Assembly (NCBI RefSeq): GCF_003233725.1
Contig: NZ_QKQV01000001.1
Location: forward strand, 1 to 64,000
DNA length: 64,000 nucleotides
Origin: Mesonia sp. K7
GTDB lineage: Bacteria; Bacteroidota; Bacteroidia; Flavobacteriales; Flavobacteriaceae
Direction: 5' to 3'
The notes under the pieces are model-generated. The model saw only the letters and a program-made list of their open reading frames with translations. It had not been told where the DNA came from and did not search any database. Made by a program: the position numbers and the translations under genes. The stretch's first letter is position 1; the number at the start of each line of letters is the position of its first letter. Shown here piece after piece: positions 18,128 to 27,158 of this stretch.

Positions 18128-20548
18128 ATGAAAATCTCATACAACTGGTTAAAAGATTTTATCAATTTAGAATGGACCCCCGAACAAACCGAAATTTTAC
18201 TCACCGATTTAGGTCTTGAAGTTGAGGGCATCGATAAATTTGAGTCGGTAAAAGGTGGTTTAGAAGGAATTGTTGTAGGAGAAGTCTTAACCTGTGAACC
18301 ACACCAAAATGCTGATAGGCTCAAAGTAACTACTGTAAATATTGGCGATGATCAACCACTACAAATTGTTTGTGGTGCGCCCAATGTAGCTGCAGGGCAA
18401 AAAGTGCCCGTGGCCACAATTGGCACCACGCTTTATACCGATAAAGGCGAAGCTTGGAAAATCAAAAAAGGGAAAATAAGAGGTGAAGAAAGCCACGGAA
18501 TGATTTGTGCCGAAGATGAACTTGGTCTTGGAAAAAGCCATGAGGGTATTTTGGTTTTAGACGAAAAATTACAACCAGGAACTTTACTTAAAGATGTTTT
18601 TGAGGTAGAAAATGATGCTGTTTTTGAAATTGGTCTTACGCCAAACAGAGCCGATGCCATGAGTCATTATGGGGTAGCAAGAGATTTGCGAGCAGGTTTG
18701 ATTCAACAAGGAAAAAGTACAAATATTCACACGCCTTCAGTAAGTAGTTTTCACACCGAAAACCGAAGTAAAAAAATAAAAATAGAAGTTGAAAATATAG
18801 ATTTAGCGCCACGCTATTGCGGGCTTACTATTTCTGGAATCGAAGTAAAACCTTCACCAAATTGGTTGAAGAATAAACTGAAAGCAATTGGTCTGACACC
18901 AAAAAACAATATTGTAGATGCGACAAATTATGTAATGCACGAACTTGGTCAACCACTACACGCTTTCGATGCAGATAAAATTGCAGGAGAAACCATCATC
19001 GTAAAAACACTCTCTGAAAATACTAAATTCACCACGCTCGATGATGTAGAAAGAAAGCTGAGCAATGAAGATTTGATGATTTGCGATACCGAAAAACCTT
19101 TATGTATCGCCGGTGTTCTTGGCGGTAAAAATTCCGCGGTAAGCGAAAACACCAAAAACATTTTTTTAGAAAGTGCTTATTTTAACCCGGTAAGCATTAG
19201 AAAAACAGCCAAAAGACACGCCATAAACAGCGATGCTTCTTTTCGTTTTGAACGAGGCATCGATCCGGATATGACAAAATATGTTTTGAAGAGAGCTGCT
19301 TTGTTGATTAAAGAAATTGCTGGAGGAATAATTTCTAGCGACATTACTGATCTGTATCCTAAAAAAATTGAAGATTTTCAAGTGGTCTTAACTTTCGACA
19401 AAATCTACAAAATATTAGGGCAAGAAATCGAAAGAGAAACTATCAAATCTATTTTGACTTCGCTTGACATCAAGGTAAATAATGTCACAGAATCGGGTTT
19501 AGGACTCACTATTCCTTCTTATCGTGTAGATGTGACACGCGAAGTAGATGTAATTGAAGAAATTTTAAGAGTTTATGGATACAACCAGATAAAAACAGGT
19601 ACCAAACTCAACGCTTCGATAGCAAATACTACTCGTTTTGAAAATTATAAAATTGAAAATATTGTCGCTCAGTTTTTGGTAAACAATGGCTTTAACGAAA
19701 TGATGGCCAATTCGCTTACCAAAGATTATTCGAGTACTTTCGAAAATATCGATGCTTCTAAAAATGTGACGATGCTCAACCCATTGAGTGGCGACTTGCA
19801 AGTGATGCGACAATCACTATTACCTAGTGCTTTAGAAGCGGTAATTTACAATCTTAACCGCAACAACCATATCATCAAGTTCTTTGAATATGGAAAAACC
19901 TACCGTAAAGAAAACAACTATCAAGAACAAAAAAACTTGAGCATCACAGTTGTAGGAGATAGAACTGTTGAACGCTGGAATCACACCACTCAAAAATCAG
20001 ATTTTTTCTTTCTAAAAGGAATCATCAATGGAATTTTCACTCGTTTAGGCTTGACCTTAGATTTTCTTCCGCTCCAGACGAAAGCTAACTTTTCTGAAGG
20101 TTTGGATGTAATCGCCAACAATAAAAAGATTGGTAGCTTTGGTATCCTCAAAAAGAAAATTGCTAAAACTTTTGATATTGATGAAGAAGTTTTACACGCC
20201 AACTTCAATTGGAGTGAAATCGCTACTTTCGTGAAAAAGCAGAAAATAAAATATCAAGATATCCCTAAGTACCCATCAAGCCGGAGAGACTTTGCATTAT
20301 TACTAGATCAAAATGTAAGTTTTAGCGAAATATATCATTTGGCTACAGCTGCTGAGAAAAAGCTGCTAATAGCAGTAGATCTTTTTGATGTTTACGAAGG
20401 GAAAAACCTTCCTGAAGGCAAAAAGAGCTATGCCGTAAGTTTTACTTTTAGAGATAACCACAAAACACTTACCGATAAGCAAGTAGATAAAATCATGGCT
20501 AAGCTTCAAAAGGAGTTTGAAGAAAAGCTTGGAGCCACCTTACGATAA
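18128..20548 (+). CDS. pheT: Phenylalanine--tRNA ligase beta subunit
   Basis: This is the large subunit of the alpha2-beta2 enzyme that charges tRNA-Phe. The 806 residues show the full domain order. The EMAP-like tRNA-binding domain has VVGEVLTCEPHQNADRLKV (about 52-70). B3/B4 editing and B5 domains follow. The catalytic-like core and the C-terminal ferredoxin-like anticodon-binding domain (YPSSRRDFALLLD, about 716-728) end the protein. pheS is not adjacent, which is usual in Bacteroidota. A candidate -7 element lies at 18095-18102 and a perfect hairpin terminator follows at 20550-20578. Confidence 0.97.
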   Translation: MKISYNWLKDFINLEWTPEQTEILLTDLGLEVEGIDKFESVKGGLEGIVVGEVLTCEPHQNADRLKVTTVNIGDDQPLQIVCGAPNVAAGQKVPVATIGTTLYTDKGEAWKIKKGKIRGEESHGMICAEDELGLGKSHEGILVLDEKLQPGTLLKDVFEVENDAVFEIGLTPNRADAMSHYGVARDLRAGLIQQGKSTNIHTPSVSSFHTENRSKKIKIEVENIDLAPRYCGLTISGIEVKPSPNWLKNKLKAIGLTPKNNIVDATNYVMHELGQPLHAFDADKIAGETIIVKTLSENTKFTTLDDVERKLSNEDLMICDTEKPLCIAGVLGGKNSAVSENTKNIFLESAYFNPVSIRKTAKRHAINSDASFRFERGIDPDMTKYVLKRAALLIKEIAGGIISSDITDLYPKKIEDFQVVLTFDKIYKILGQEIERETIKSILTSLDIKVNNVTESGLGLTIPSYRVDVTREVDVIEEILRVYGYNQIKTGTKLNASIANTTRFENYKIENIVAQFLVNNGFNEMMANSLTKDYSSTFENIDASKNVTMLNPLSGDLQVMRQSLLPSALEAVIYNLNRNNHIIKFFEYGKTYRKENNYQEQKNLSITVVGDRTVERWNHTTQKSDFFFLKGIINGIFTRLGLTLDFLPLQTKANFSEGLDVIANNKKIGSFGILKKKIAKTFDIDEEVLHANFNWSEIATFVKKQKIKYQDIPKYPSSRRDFALLLDQNVSFSEIYHLATAAEKKLLIAVDLFDVYEGKNLPEGKKSYAVSFTFRDNHKTLTDKQVDKIMAKLQKEFEEKLGATLR

Positions 20549-20549
20549 A

Positions 20550-20578
20550 AAAAAGCAGTTGAAATTCAACTGCTTTTT
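20550..20578. terminator. Bidirectional terminator between pheT and the fasciclin gene
   Basis: AAAAGCAGTTGAA pairs with TTCAACTGCTTTT around a single A. A and T runs flank both sides, so it can serve the convergent genes pheT and the fasciclin lipoprotein. Confidence 0.9.
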
Positions 20579-20600
20579 CGTTTCAACCAAAAAATAAAAA

Positions 20601-21155
20601 TTAGGGTAATAATACGGTATCAATAACATGAATCACACCGTTAGACTGATTGACATCAGCAATAGTAACTGTGGCAGAATTTCCTGCATTATCACTAATC
20701 ATCACATTTTTTCCTTCCATCCAAGCAGTTATGATTTCGCCATTTACGGTCTTGATTTGTTTTTTTCCACCAGCATCTTTTATCATTTTCATTAAATCTT
20801 TAGCAGACCATTTTCCGGCCACTACATGGTAAGTTAAAACAGCTTGTAATTGTGCTTTATTTTCCTTTTTCAATAGCGTTTCAACCGTCCCTTCAGGTAG
20901 TTTTTCGAAAGCAGCGTTCGTCGGTGCGAAAACCGTAAACGGACCTTCGCTTTGAAGTGTCTCTACCAAATCGGCAGCCTTTACAGCAGCTACCAAAGTA
21001 GTATGATCTTTTGAATTGACTGCATTTTCTACAATGTTCTTAGACGGATACATTTCTGCCCCTCCAACCATTTTTGTTTGAGCACAGGCTGTAAAGCCAA
21101 CTGCCAATACCAAAATAAAGCTCAATTTTTTTAAGTTTGAAATCTTGTTTTTCAT
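20601..21155 (-). CDS. Fasciclin (FAS1) domain lipoprotein
   Basis: The protein is a single FAS1 domain with the motifs TLVAAVKAADLVETL, GPFTVFAPTNAAFEKLP, TYHVVAGKW and NGVIHVIDTVLLP. The ATG at 21155 gives a lipoprotein signal with lipobox VGFTAC, so the 184-residue product is probably tethered in the envelope. An ATG 26 codons upstream (21233) would put a basic stretch before the signal and is unlikely. FAS1 domains serve in cell adhesion or ligand binding; the role here is unknown. Confidence 0.92.
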   Translation of the reverse strand: MKNKISNLKKLSFILVLAVGFTACAQTKMVGGAEMYPSKNIVENAVNSKDHTTLVAAVKAADLVETLQSEGPFTVFAPTNAAFEKLPEGTVETLLKKENKAQLQAVLTYHVVAGKWSAKDLMKMIKDAGGKKQIKTVNGEIITAWMEGKNVMISDNAGNSATVTIADVNQSNGVIHVIDTVLLP

Positions 21156-21277
21156 AATGTTTAAAGTTTTAGGATTTATCATACTTAACGAATATTTGAA
21201 CTTTACAGATTTTGAAAAAAATTTATTTATCATATTCTTAACATTTTAGACTTTAAAAATCCTTCGTATAATTTTTA

Positions 21278-21285
21278 TACATTTG
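21278..21285 (+). promoter_or_regulatory. Candidate -7 element of lysA
   Basis: TACATTTG matches TAnnTTTG and lies 34 bp before the TTG start of lysA, supporting that start. Confidence 0.5.
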
Positions 21286-21319
21286 AGGCTTGAAAAGTTC
21301 TTAACCCAAAACCCAAAAT

Positions 21320-22525
21320 TTGAAAAACACCGATTTACTTAAAATTGCCGAAGACTTCGGAAGTCCGGTTTATGTTTACGATAGTCAGAAAATTATTTCG
21401 CAATACAACCGCCTAAAAAATGCTTTTAAGGAAGTAAAAAAGTTACGCATCAATTATGCGGTAAAAGCCTTGTCTAACATCAATATTCTAAAACTACTCA
21501 ACCAAAACGGGAGTTGTTTAGACACCGTTTCTATACAAGAAATCAAACTAGGTTTACAAGCTGGAGTTGCTCCAGAAGATATTATTTTTACTCCCAACGG
21601 TGTTTCGATGGAAGAATTGGAAGAGGCGGTAAAAATTGGAGTTCAAATAAATATTGATAATCTATCGGTATTAGAGAAATTTGGTACAGTTCATCCAAAT
21701 GTTCCTGTTTGTATTCGTATCAACCCCCATGTGATGGCTGGTGGAAATGCCAATATTTCTGTAGGCCATATCGATTCTAAATTTGGTATTTCGATCCATC
21801 AACTTCCACATTTGTTACGTATTGTAGAAAACACCAATATCAATGTCAATGGTATTCATATGCATACGGGAAGTGATATTTTAGATATCGAAGTTTTCTT
21901 ACATGCTTCACAAATTTTATTTGATGTTGCCGAAAACTTTAAAGACTTAGAGTTTTTAGATTTCGGTAGCGGTTTTAAAGTTCCTTACCACGAGAATGAC
22001 ATCGAAACCAATATCGAAGAATTAGGAAAAAAATTAAGTAAGAAGTTCAATGCCTTTTGCAAAGAATACGGGAAAGAACTTACGCTCGCTTTTGAGCCAG
22101 GTAAATATATTGTGAGCGAATCCGGATATTTTTTAGTAAAAGTAAATTCTATCAAACAGACCACTTCAACGGTTTTTGCACATGTAGATTCTGGTTTTAA
22201 TCATTTGATAAGACCTATGTTTTACGGTGCGCAGCATGAGATTATCAATATCTCGCACACTAAAAAACACAAGCGTTTTTATACGGTTGTAGGTTACATT
22301 TGCGAAACCGATACGTTTGCCAACAACAAGCGCATTGCCGAAATTACCGAAGGTGATATTTTGGCTTTTAAAAATGCGGGAGCTTATTGCTTTTCGATGG
22401 CGAGCAATTATAATTCTAGATATCGCCCAGCCGAAATTCTATGGCATAACAACCAAGCACAACTCATTAGAGAACGAGAAATTTTCGAGGATTTAATCAA
22501 AAATCAAGTTGAAATTTCTTTATAA
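21320..22525 (+). CDS. lysA: Diaminopimelate decarboxylase
   Basis: This PLP enzyme converts meso-diaminopimelate to lysine, the last step of lysine synthesis. The PLP-binding Lys49 lies in NYAVKAL. Further family marks are IHMHTGSD, LDFGSGFK, EPGKYIV and the CETDTF segment, with AGAYCFSMASNYNSR near the C-terminus. The start is a TTG at 21320: it gives the expected short N-terminus (KNTDLLKIAEDFGSPVYVYD) and follows a candidate promoter at 21278-21285. The length of 401 residues is typical. The DUF2007 gene follows after 19 bp and both share the terminator at 22773-22800. Confidence 0.95.
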   Translation: MKNTDLLKIAEDFGSPVYVYDSQKIISQYNRLKNAFKEVKKLRINYAVKALSNINILKLLNQNGSCLDTVSIQEIKLGLQAGVAPEDIIFTPNGVSMEELEEAVKIGVQINIDNLSVLEKFGTVHPNVPVCIRINPHVMAGGNANISVGHIDSKFGISIHQLPHLLRIVENTNINVNGIHMHTGSDILDIEVFLHASQILFDVAENFKDLEFLDFGSGFKVPYHENDIETNIEELGKKLSKKFNAFCKEYGKELTLAFEPGKYIVSESGYFLVKVNSIKQTTSTVFAHVDSGFNHLIRPMFYGAQHEIINISHTKKHKRFYTVVGYICETDTFANNKRIAEITEGDILAFKNAGAYCFSMASNYNSRYRPAEILWHNNQAQLIREREIFEDLIKNQVEISL

Positions 22526-22544
22526 AATACTGAAAAAAAACGAT

Positions 22545-22772
22545 ATGAAAGAAATCAATTACACCCATGTTTATACAGGTTCAGAAGTAAGTGTCAACTT
22601 CTTGTTGACATTATTTGACGAAAATAACATTAGAAGTATTGTGAAAAACCCTTACAAATCGGGTGTGATTTCTGGTTTTCATGGTGGTGAATTCAACTCC
22701 GTTCAGATTTTGGTTGATGAAACCCAAAAAGTAGCTGCCGAAAAGATTATACAAGAGAATTTATCTTCATAA
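22545..22772 (+). CDS. DUF2007 domain protein
   Basis: The ATG at 22545 gives 75 residues (MKEINYTHVYTGSEVSVNFL). The pattern is that of DUF2007 proteins: a short alpha/beta domain with N-terminal YTGSE, a central helix, and a strand with VQILVDE before the last helix. These are called putative signal-transducing proteins, without a proven role. A longer frame starting at 22509 would overlap the end of lysA and lacks family likeness. The gene is probably co-transcribed with lysA. Confidence 0.85.
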   Translation: MKEINYTHVYTGSEVSVNFLLTLFDENNIRSIVKNPYKSGVISGFHGGEFNSVQILVDETQKVAAEKIIQENLSS

Positions 22773-22800
22773 AAAAACGCCTGAAATTTCAGGCGTTTTT
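22773..22800. terminator. Bidirectional terminator between DUF2007 gene and M48 protease gene
   Basis: AAAAACGCCTGAAA and TTTCAGGCGTTTTT form a perfect 28-bp palindrome. It can end both the lysA unit and the convergent M48 lipoprotein gene. Confidence 0.9.
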
Positions 22801-22821
22801 ATTTCGCTTTAAGCTAAAGCC

Positions 22822-23652
22822 TTATCTTTTAAAAGTGGTAACCCCAAACTTTTGAGCTTCTGCTCTAGCATCTGCTGCCCAAGCTTCCAGATTATTGATA
22901 CGTGTATCGTTAGAAGGGTGTGTACTTAAAAACTCTGGTGGTGCTTGCCCTCCACTTTGTGCTTTCATTCTTCTCCATAATGCTGCTGCTTCTGCAGGGT
23001 CGTAACCTGCAATCGCCATAATGGTAAGACCTATTCTATCGGCCTCTGTTTCGTGATTTCTGCTAAAAGGCAACATTACTCCTACTGTAGATCCTAAACC
23101 ATAAACTTGATTAAACAAAGCTTGATTCTCTTGACTTACGCCAGCTGCAGAAGTTCCTACAGCAGTTGCTACGGCACCCAATTGTTGCAATTGCCCAGCG
23201 CTCATACGCTGCTGACCGTGATTAGCTAAAGCATGAGCTACTTCGTGTCCCATCACCACTGCTAAACCTGCTTCACTCTGGGAAATAGGTAATAAGCCTG
23301 TGTAAACCGCTATTTTTCCGCCAGGCATACACCAAGCATTTACTTGATCATCTTGAATTAAAGTATACTCCCATTGATACCCGTTTAGATAGCCTTGGTA
23401 TCCATTAGCATTTAACCAGCGCTCTGAAGCGGTGGCAATTTTTTGCCCCACAGTCGTAACCATTCTCGCTTCTGGAGTTCCGGTAACTACCTTACTTTCA
23501 CTTAAAACTTGGTTGTATTGCTGAAAAGAAAGTGGGAAAATCTGAGAGTTAGGTACCAAAGCCAAAGTTTTCTCACCAGTAAAAGGATTGGTTGCACAAG
23601 CTACAATAAATACCAGTGCAAATGCCGTAATGATTTTAAAATTTAGTCTCAT
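22822..23652 (-). CDS. M48 family metalloprotease lipoprotein
   Basis: This is an envelope zinc protease similar to LoiP/BepA. The ATG at 23652 gives a lipoprotein signal with lipobox FIVAC followed by ATNPFTGEK. The zinc motif HEVAHALANHGQQRM has the HExxH pair, and the third ligand is the Glu in HETEADRIGL. The later LSTHPSNDTRINNLE element is typical of this M48 subgroup. The mature protein would quality-control outer-membrane proteins (family knowledge from E. coli). An ATG at 23748 would add 32 residues before the signal and is unlikely. Confidence 0.93.
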   Translation of the reverse strand: MRLNFKIITAFALVFIVACATNPFTGEKTLALVPNSQIFPLSFQQYNQVLSESKVVTGTPEARMVTTVGQKIATASERWLNANGYQGYLNGYQWEYTLIQDDQVNAWCMPGGKIAVYTGLLPISQSEAGLAVVMGHEVAHALANHGQQRMSAGQLQQLGAVATAVGTSAAGVSQENQALFNQVYGLGSTVGVMLPFSRNHETEADRIGLTIMAIAGYDPAEAAALWRRMKAQSGGQAPPEFLSTHPSNDTRINNLEAWAADARAEAQKFGVTTFKR

Positions 23653-23797
23653 AATATTTGATTTTTGCATCTCTAAAGTACAAAGTATTACAGAAACCAA
23701 ACCAAAGTTTATTATTGCTTTAACAAAATAAGGTTTAAATTGCGGCAAGATTTTTGTTTTTACATTAAAAAATTGTTTAACAACATATACATTTATT

Positions 23798-24328
23798 ATG
23801 AAAAATATTTTTATTCTCTTATTTATTGCAACTGGTTTATGGGCTTGTGAAGGTGACCCAGGGCCAATTGGGCCTCAAGGGCCACAAGGAGAACCTGGAC
23901 TTTTAGGAACCACTTTTGAAGCAACGGTAGATTTTATCTACGAACCACAACCTAATTTATATTCGACATTAGTTGACATACCGACATCTATCGATGTATT
24001 TCCTTCTGACGCTGTTTTGGTTTACCGTTTAGAAATTGCACAAGGTACGAACGGACCTATTGATACTTGGAGTTTGATTCCGCAAAACTTTTTTGTAAAC
24101 CAAGGAACAATACAATATGTCTACAACCATACCGATATTGATGTAGAATTACTCATCGACGGAAATTTCGATTTGTCTAATCTTGATACTGGATTTACAC
24201 AAGATCAAGTATTTCGGTTTGTGGTATTGCCATCAGATTATCTACAAGACCCAAATTTCAATTTTGAAACCTATAACGCATTACAAACTAGCATCGACCA
24301 GCAAGGTTTTGAGTTAGGTAGCTTATAA
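23798..24328 (+). CDS. Lipoprotein with short collagen-like segment
   Basis: This 176-residue protein has a lipobox in TGLWAC. A collagen-like Gly-X-Y stretch (GDPGPIGPQGPQGEPG) follows at about residues 19-34. The rest is a beta-rich domain with aromatic and acidic residues, such as VYRLEIAQGTNG and FRFVVLPSDYL. Similar flavobacterial lipoproteins occur but have no assigned function. The Gly-X-Y part could be a stiff stalk or trimerisation seed between the lipid anchor and the domain (inference). An unusual 3' region with a GC-rich 17-mer and a long-loop hairpin follows at 24329-24405. Confidence 0.8.
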   Translation: MKNIFILLFIATGLWACEGDPGPIGPQGPQGEPGLLGTTFEATVDFIYEPQPNLYSTLVDIPTSIDVFPSDAVLVYRLEIAQGTNGPIDTWSLIPQNFFVNQGTIQYVYNHTDIDVELLIDGNFDLSNLDTGFTQDQVFRFVVLPSDYLQDPNFNFETYNALQTSIDQQGFELGSL

Positions 24329-24345
24329 CATTCCGCGAAAGCGAA
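24329..24345. repeat. GC-rich 17-mer, copy 1
   Basis: CATTCCGCGAAAGCGAA lies directly after the stop of the collagen-like lipoprotein gene. An identical copy is at 50562-50578. The core CGC-GAAA-GCG could form a hairpin with a GAAA tetraloop. Confidence 0.7.
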
Positions 24346-24348
24346 TTA

Positions 24349-24405
24349 AAAACCCATAGCTAATTGCCGAATTTAATTTTTAGTTCGCTTTTGGTTATGG
24401 GTTTT
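24349..24405 (+). terminator. Long-loop hairpin after the collagen-like lipoprotein gene
   Basis: AAAACCCATA (24349-24358) pairs with TATGGGTTTT (24396-24405) across a 37-base loop. GCGAATTAAAAA (24341-24352) also complements TTTTTAGTTCGC (24378-24389) with one G-T pair. The two stems interleave, so they compete or form a pseudoknot. Confidence 0.55.
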
Positions 24406-24451
24406 ATTCTTTAAATTCGCAACTCATTTATTTAGCATAAAACAAAACAAT

Positions 24452-25840
24452 ATGAGCAAGTATGATATTATCGTTTTAGGAAGTGGTCCTGGTGGTTATG
24501 TAACTGCTATTCGTGCGTCACAATTAGGTTTTAAAACCGCTATTGTAGAAAAAGAAAATTTAGGTGGTGTTTGTCTAAATTGGGGTTGTATTCCTACCAA
24601 AGCTTTACTAAAAAGTGCCGAAGTTTTTAATTACTTAAAACATGCAGAAGATTACGGTCTTACCGTAAAAGAAGCCGATAAAGATTTTGGAGCGGTAGTA
24701 AAAAGAAGCCGGAATGTTGCTGAAGGAATGAGTAAAGGCGTTCAGTTTTTGATGAAGAAGAACAAAATTGACGTTATCAATGGTTTCGGAAAAGTAAAAG
24801 CTGGTAAGAAAGTAAGTGTGGAAGCCGATGGCAAAACAACCGATTATCAAGCTGATCATATTATTATTGCTACTGGAGCTCGCTCACGCGAATTACCCAA
24901 CTTAAAACAAGATGGTAAAAAAGTAATTGGTTATCGCGAAGCCATGAGCTTAGACAAACAGCCTAAAAAAATGATTGTAGTTGGTTCTGGAGCGATTGGT
25001 GTTGAGTTTGCTCATTTTTATAATGCAATGGGTACCGAAGTTACGATCGTAGAATTTTTACCAAACTTAGTTCCGTTAGAAGATGAAGATGTTTCAAAAG
25101 AGTTTGAAAAATCGTTTAAAAAAGCGGGCATCAAAGTGATGACCAATTCTTCTGTAGAAAGTGTTGATACATCAGGAAGTGGAGTAAAAGCAAAAGTAAA
25201 AACCAAAAAAGGTGAAGAAGCTCTTGAAGCCGATGTGGTTCTCTCTGCTGTGGGTATCAAAACCAATATTGAGAACATTGGCTTAGAAGATTTAGGCATC
25301 AAAACCGATAAAGACAAAATTATCGTTAACGAATATTACCAAACCAACGTACCCGGTTATTATGCCATTGGTGATGTTACTCCTGGTGCGGCTTTGGCTC
25401 ATGTTGCTTCCGCGGAAGGAATTCTTTGTGTGGAAAAAATAAAAGGAATGCATGTAGAAGCTTTAGACTACGGAAACATACCAGGTTGTACCTACGCTAC
25501 TCCAGAAATTGCAAGCGTGGGAATGACCGAGAAACAAGCTAAGGAAGCTGGTTACGAAATAAAAGTAGGAAAATTTCCTTTCTCAGCATCTGGTAAAGCA
25601 AGCGCTTCTGGCAAAAAAGAAGGCTTTGTAAAAGTAATTTTTGATGCTAAATACGGTGAATGGTTAGGTTGCCATATGATTGGCGCTGGTGTAACCGATA
25701 TGATTGCTGAAGCGGTTTTAGGTAGAAAACTGGAAACAACAGGTCACGAAGTTTTAAAAGCGGTACATCCTCACCCAACCATGAGTGAAGCCGTAATGGA
25801 AGCTACTGCCGCTGCTTATGATGAAGTGATTCACTTATAA
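24452..25840 (+). CDS. lpdA: Dihydrolipoyl dehydrogenase
   Basis: This FAD enzyme is the E3 component of 2-oxoacid dehydrogenase complexes and reoxidises dihydrolipoamide with NAD. The N-terminal FAD fold has VLGSGPGGYVTAIRA. The redox disulfide is in GGVCLNWGCIPTKA. The NAD-binding fold has VVGSGAIGVEFAHFYNAMG. The C-terminal dimer interface supplies the active-site His in HPHPTMSEAVMEA. The length of 462 residues is normal. The partner E1/E2 genes are not nearby. A perfect terminator follows at 25873-25903. Confidence 0.97.
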   Translation: MSKYDIIVLGSGPGGYVTAIRASQLGFKTAIVEKENLGGVCLNWGCIPTKALLKSAEVFNYLKHAEDYGLTVKEADKDFGAVVKRSRNVAEGMSKGVQFLMKKNKIDVINGFGKVKAGKKVSVEADGKTTDYQADHIIIATGARSRELPNLKQDGKKVIGYREAMSLDKQPKKMIVVGSGAIGVEFAHFYNAMGTEVTIVEFLPNLVPLEDEDVSKEFEKSFKKAGIKVMTNSSVESVDTSGSGVKAKVKTKKGEEALEADVVLSAVGIKTNIENIGLEDLGIKTDKDKIIVNEYYQTNVPGYYAIGDVTPGAALAHVASAEGILCVEKIKGMHVEALDYGNIPGCTYATPEIASVGMTEKQAKEAGYEIKVGKFPFSASGKASASGKKEGFVKVIFDAKYGEWLGCHMIGAGVTDMIAEAVLGRKLETTGHEVLKAVHPHPTMSEAVMEATAAAYDEVIHL

Positions 25841-25872
25841 GATTAGCATATTAGACATTATAATTTAAAACA

Positions 25873-25903
25873 AAAAAGTCCTGAAGAGCATTCAGGACTT
25901 TTT
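25873..25903. terminator. Bidirectional terminator between lpdA and the ThuA-like lipoprotein gene
   Basis: AAAAAGTCCTGAA (25873-25885) pairs with TTCAGGACTTTTT (25891-25903) around GAGCA. It serves two convergent genes. Confidence 0.92.
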
Positions 25904-25924
25904 CTTTTTGCATTTTATTTAAAC

Positions 25925-27076
25925 TTAAGGTTGGTTAAATGTTGATAGCTCGAAAACCATATACTCTATAATTCTATCTACGGTACTAAAGTCTTCCTCA
26001 TGATTTTCGGTATGAAAAGAAGAATAAAAAATGCCGCCGTTTCCTACTAAATACGTAAATGCCAAATCTTTATTAGCAGTAATACTGGTATTACTGGCAT
26101 CATAATAAGTGACACTTCCATTTAACCAAGGAATCACATTATTGACATCATGCGAATCAACTACTTGCCAACTTCCCAAAAACTCATCAATCGTGACTAC
26201 ACCGTTTGTTCCTATGCCAAAATTAGTTTGTAACCATGCCGCAAGATTAGGATTGAGAATAGTAGCATTGGTCGATAAAGATTCTCCGCTTTTGATAGGC
26301 GTATAATACGTCAAATAATTGTTTCCACTTAATGTGCTGATATGCTCTAAATAAGGAAATGCCCAATCGGTTGCATATAAAATTCCACCATTATTGACAT
26401 AATCATACACATTTGAATTCGCAGAAGCGTTTGTCGTATCTAGACCACAATTGAAAAACAAAATATCGTATTGGGCTAATTTACTGGGATCAGTAAGCAA
26501 ATCGTCAAGATCAAAACTTACATTCGGACTTAAATTAGGATTGGAAGAATTAGCTCCAGGTTTATGATGATTTCCATGAACAATGCTTGCTTCAGAAGGT
26601 TTCGGACTTCCGTAACTACCATCGATAATATCGAAAAGCGGGTCACCAGTAAGCGGATCTACCAAACCAATACCATACAAAATACTTTCTATATAATCGT
26701 AATGACCAGTTACCACTCCTATTTTAGGAATAGTTGTAACAACCAAATTACCCATACTTTGAGTGGTGTTTTCACTTTCAGTAACTGTTATCGAGGTTGT
26801 ATGAGAGAAATTTCCTTTAGAAAGTAAAACGTCATACTCACCTGTAAATAAATCTGAAAAGGTAAAAACTCCTGCTTCGTCGGTAAGAGTTTCAGCAATT
26901 TTTTCATCATTCTCAAATAATTCCGCTTTTGCTTGATGAATAGGATCTTGAGAATTAGGGGCTAAAAATTTCCCTGTAATACTATATGCTCCTACTTCAT
27001 CTGGAGTGGTGACAGCATCATCACTCTGACAAGAAAACAAGAGTATTAAAGCTAAAAAAAGATAAAGTGATTTCAT
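25925..27076 (-). CDS. Lipoprotein with carboxypeptidase-regulatory-like and ThuA/amidotransferase-like domains
   Basis: This 383-residue lipoprotein has its lipobox in LILLFSC. Residues about 30-110 form a carboxypeptidase-regulatory-like beta-sandwich (SITGKFLAP, AGVFTFSDLFTGEYDVLLSK). The remainder looks like a class I glutamine-amidotransferase or ThuA-type fold: KIGVVTGHYDYIES, then YDILFFNCGLDT, VNNGGILYATDWAFPYLE and a final GGIFYSSFHTENH. The Cys in FFNCGLD sits where such folds carry a nucleophile or a relic of it, but no full catalytic triad can be assigned. The domain call rests on pattern recognition and the function is unknown. Confidence 0.75.
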   Translation of the reverse strand: MKSLYLFLALILLFSCQSDDAVTTPDEVGAYSITGKFLAPNSQDPIHQAKAELFENDEKIAETLTDEAGVFTFSDLFTGEYDVLLSKGNFSHTTSITVTESENTTQSMGNLVVTTIPKIGVVTGHYDYIESILYGIGLVDPLTGDPLFDIIDGSYGSPKPSEASIVHGNHHKPGANSSNPNLSPNVSFDLDDLLTDPSKLAQYDILFFNCGLDTTNASANSNVYDYVNNGGILYATDWAFPYLEHISTLSGNNYLTYYTPIKSGESLSTNATILNPNLAAWLQTNFGIGTNGVVTIDEFLGSWQVVDSHDVNNVIPWLNGSVTYYDASNTSITANKDLAFTYLVGNGGIFYSSFHTENHEEDFSTVDRIIEYMVFELSTFNQP

Positions 27077-27158
27077 AAGATAAAAATTTAGTTGATTAAA
27101 GTGTTATGCCTATAGAACACCTTCAACCAAAAAACTCCTACCTATAAACCCTTAAAAA

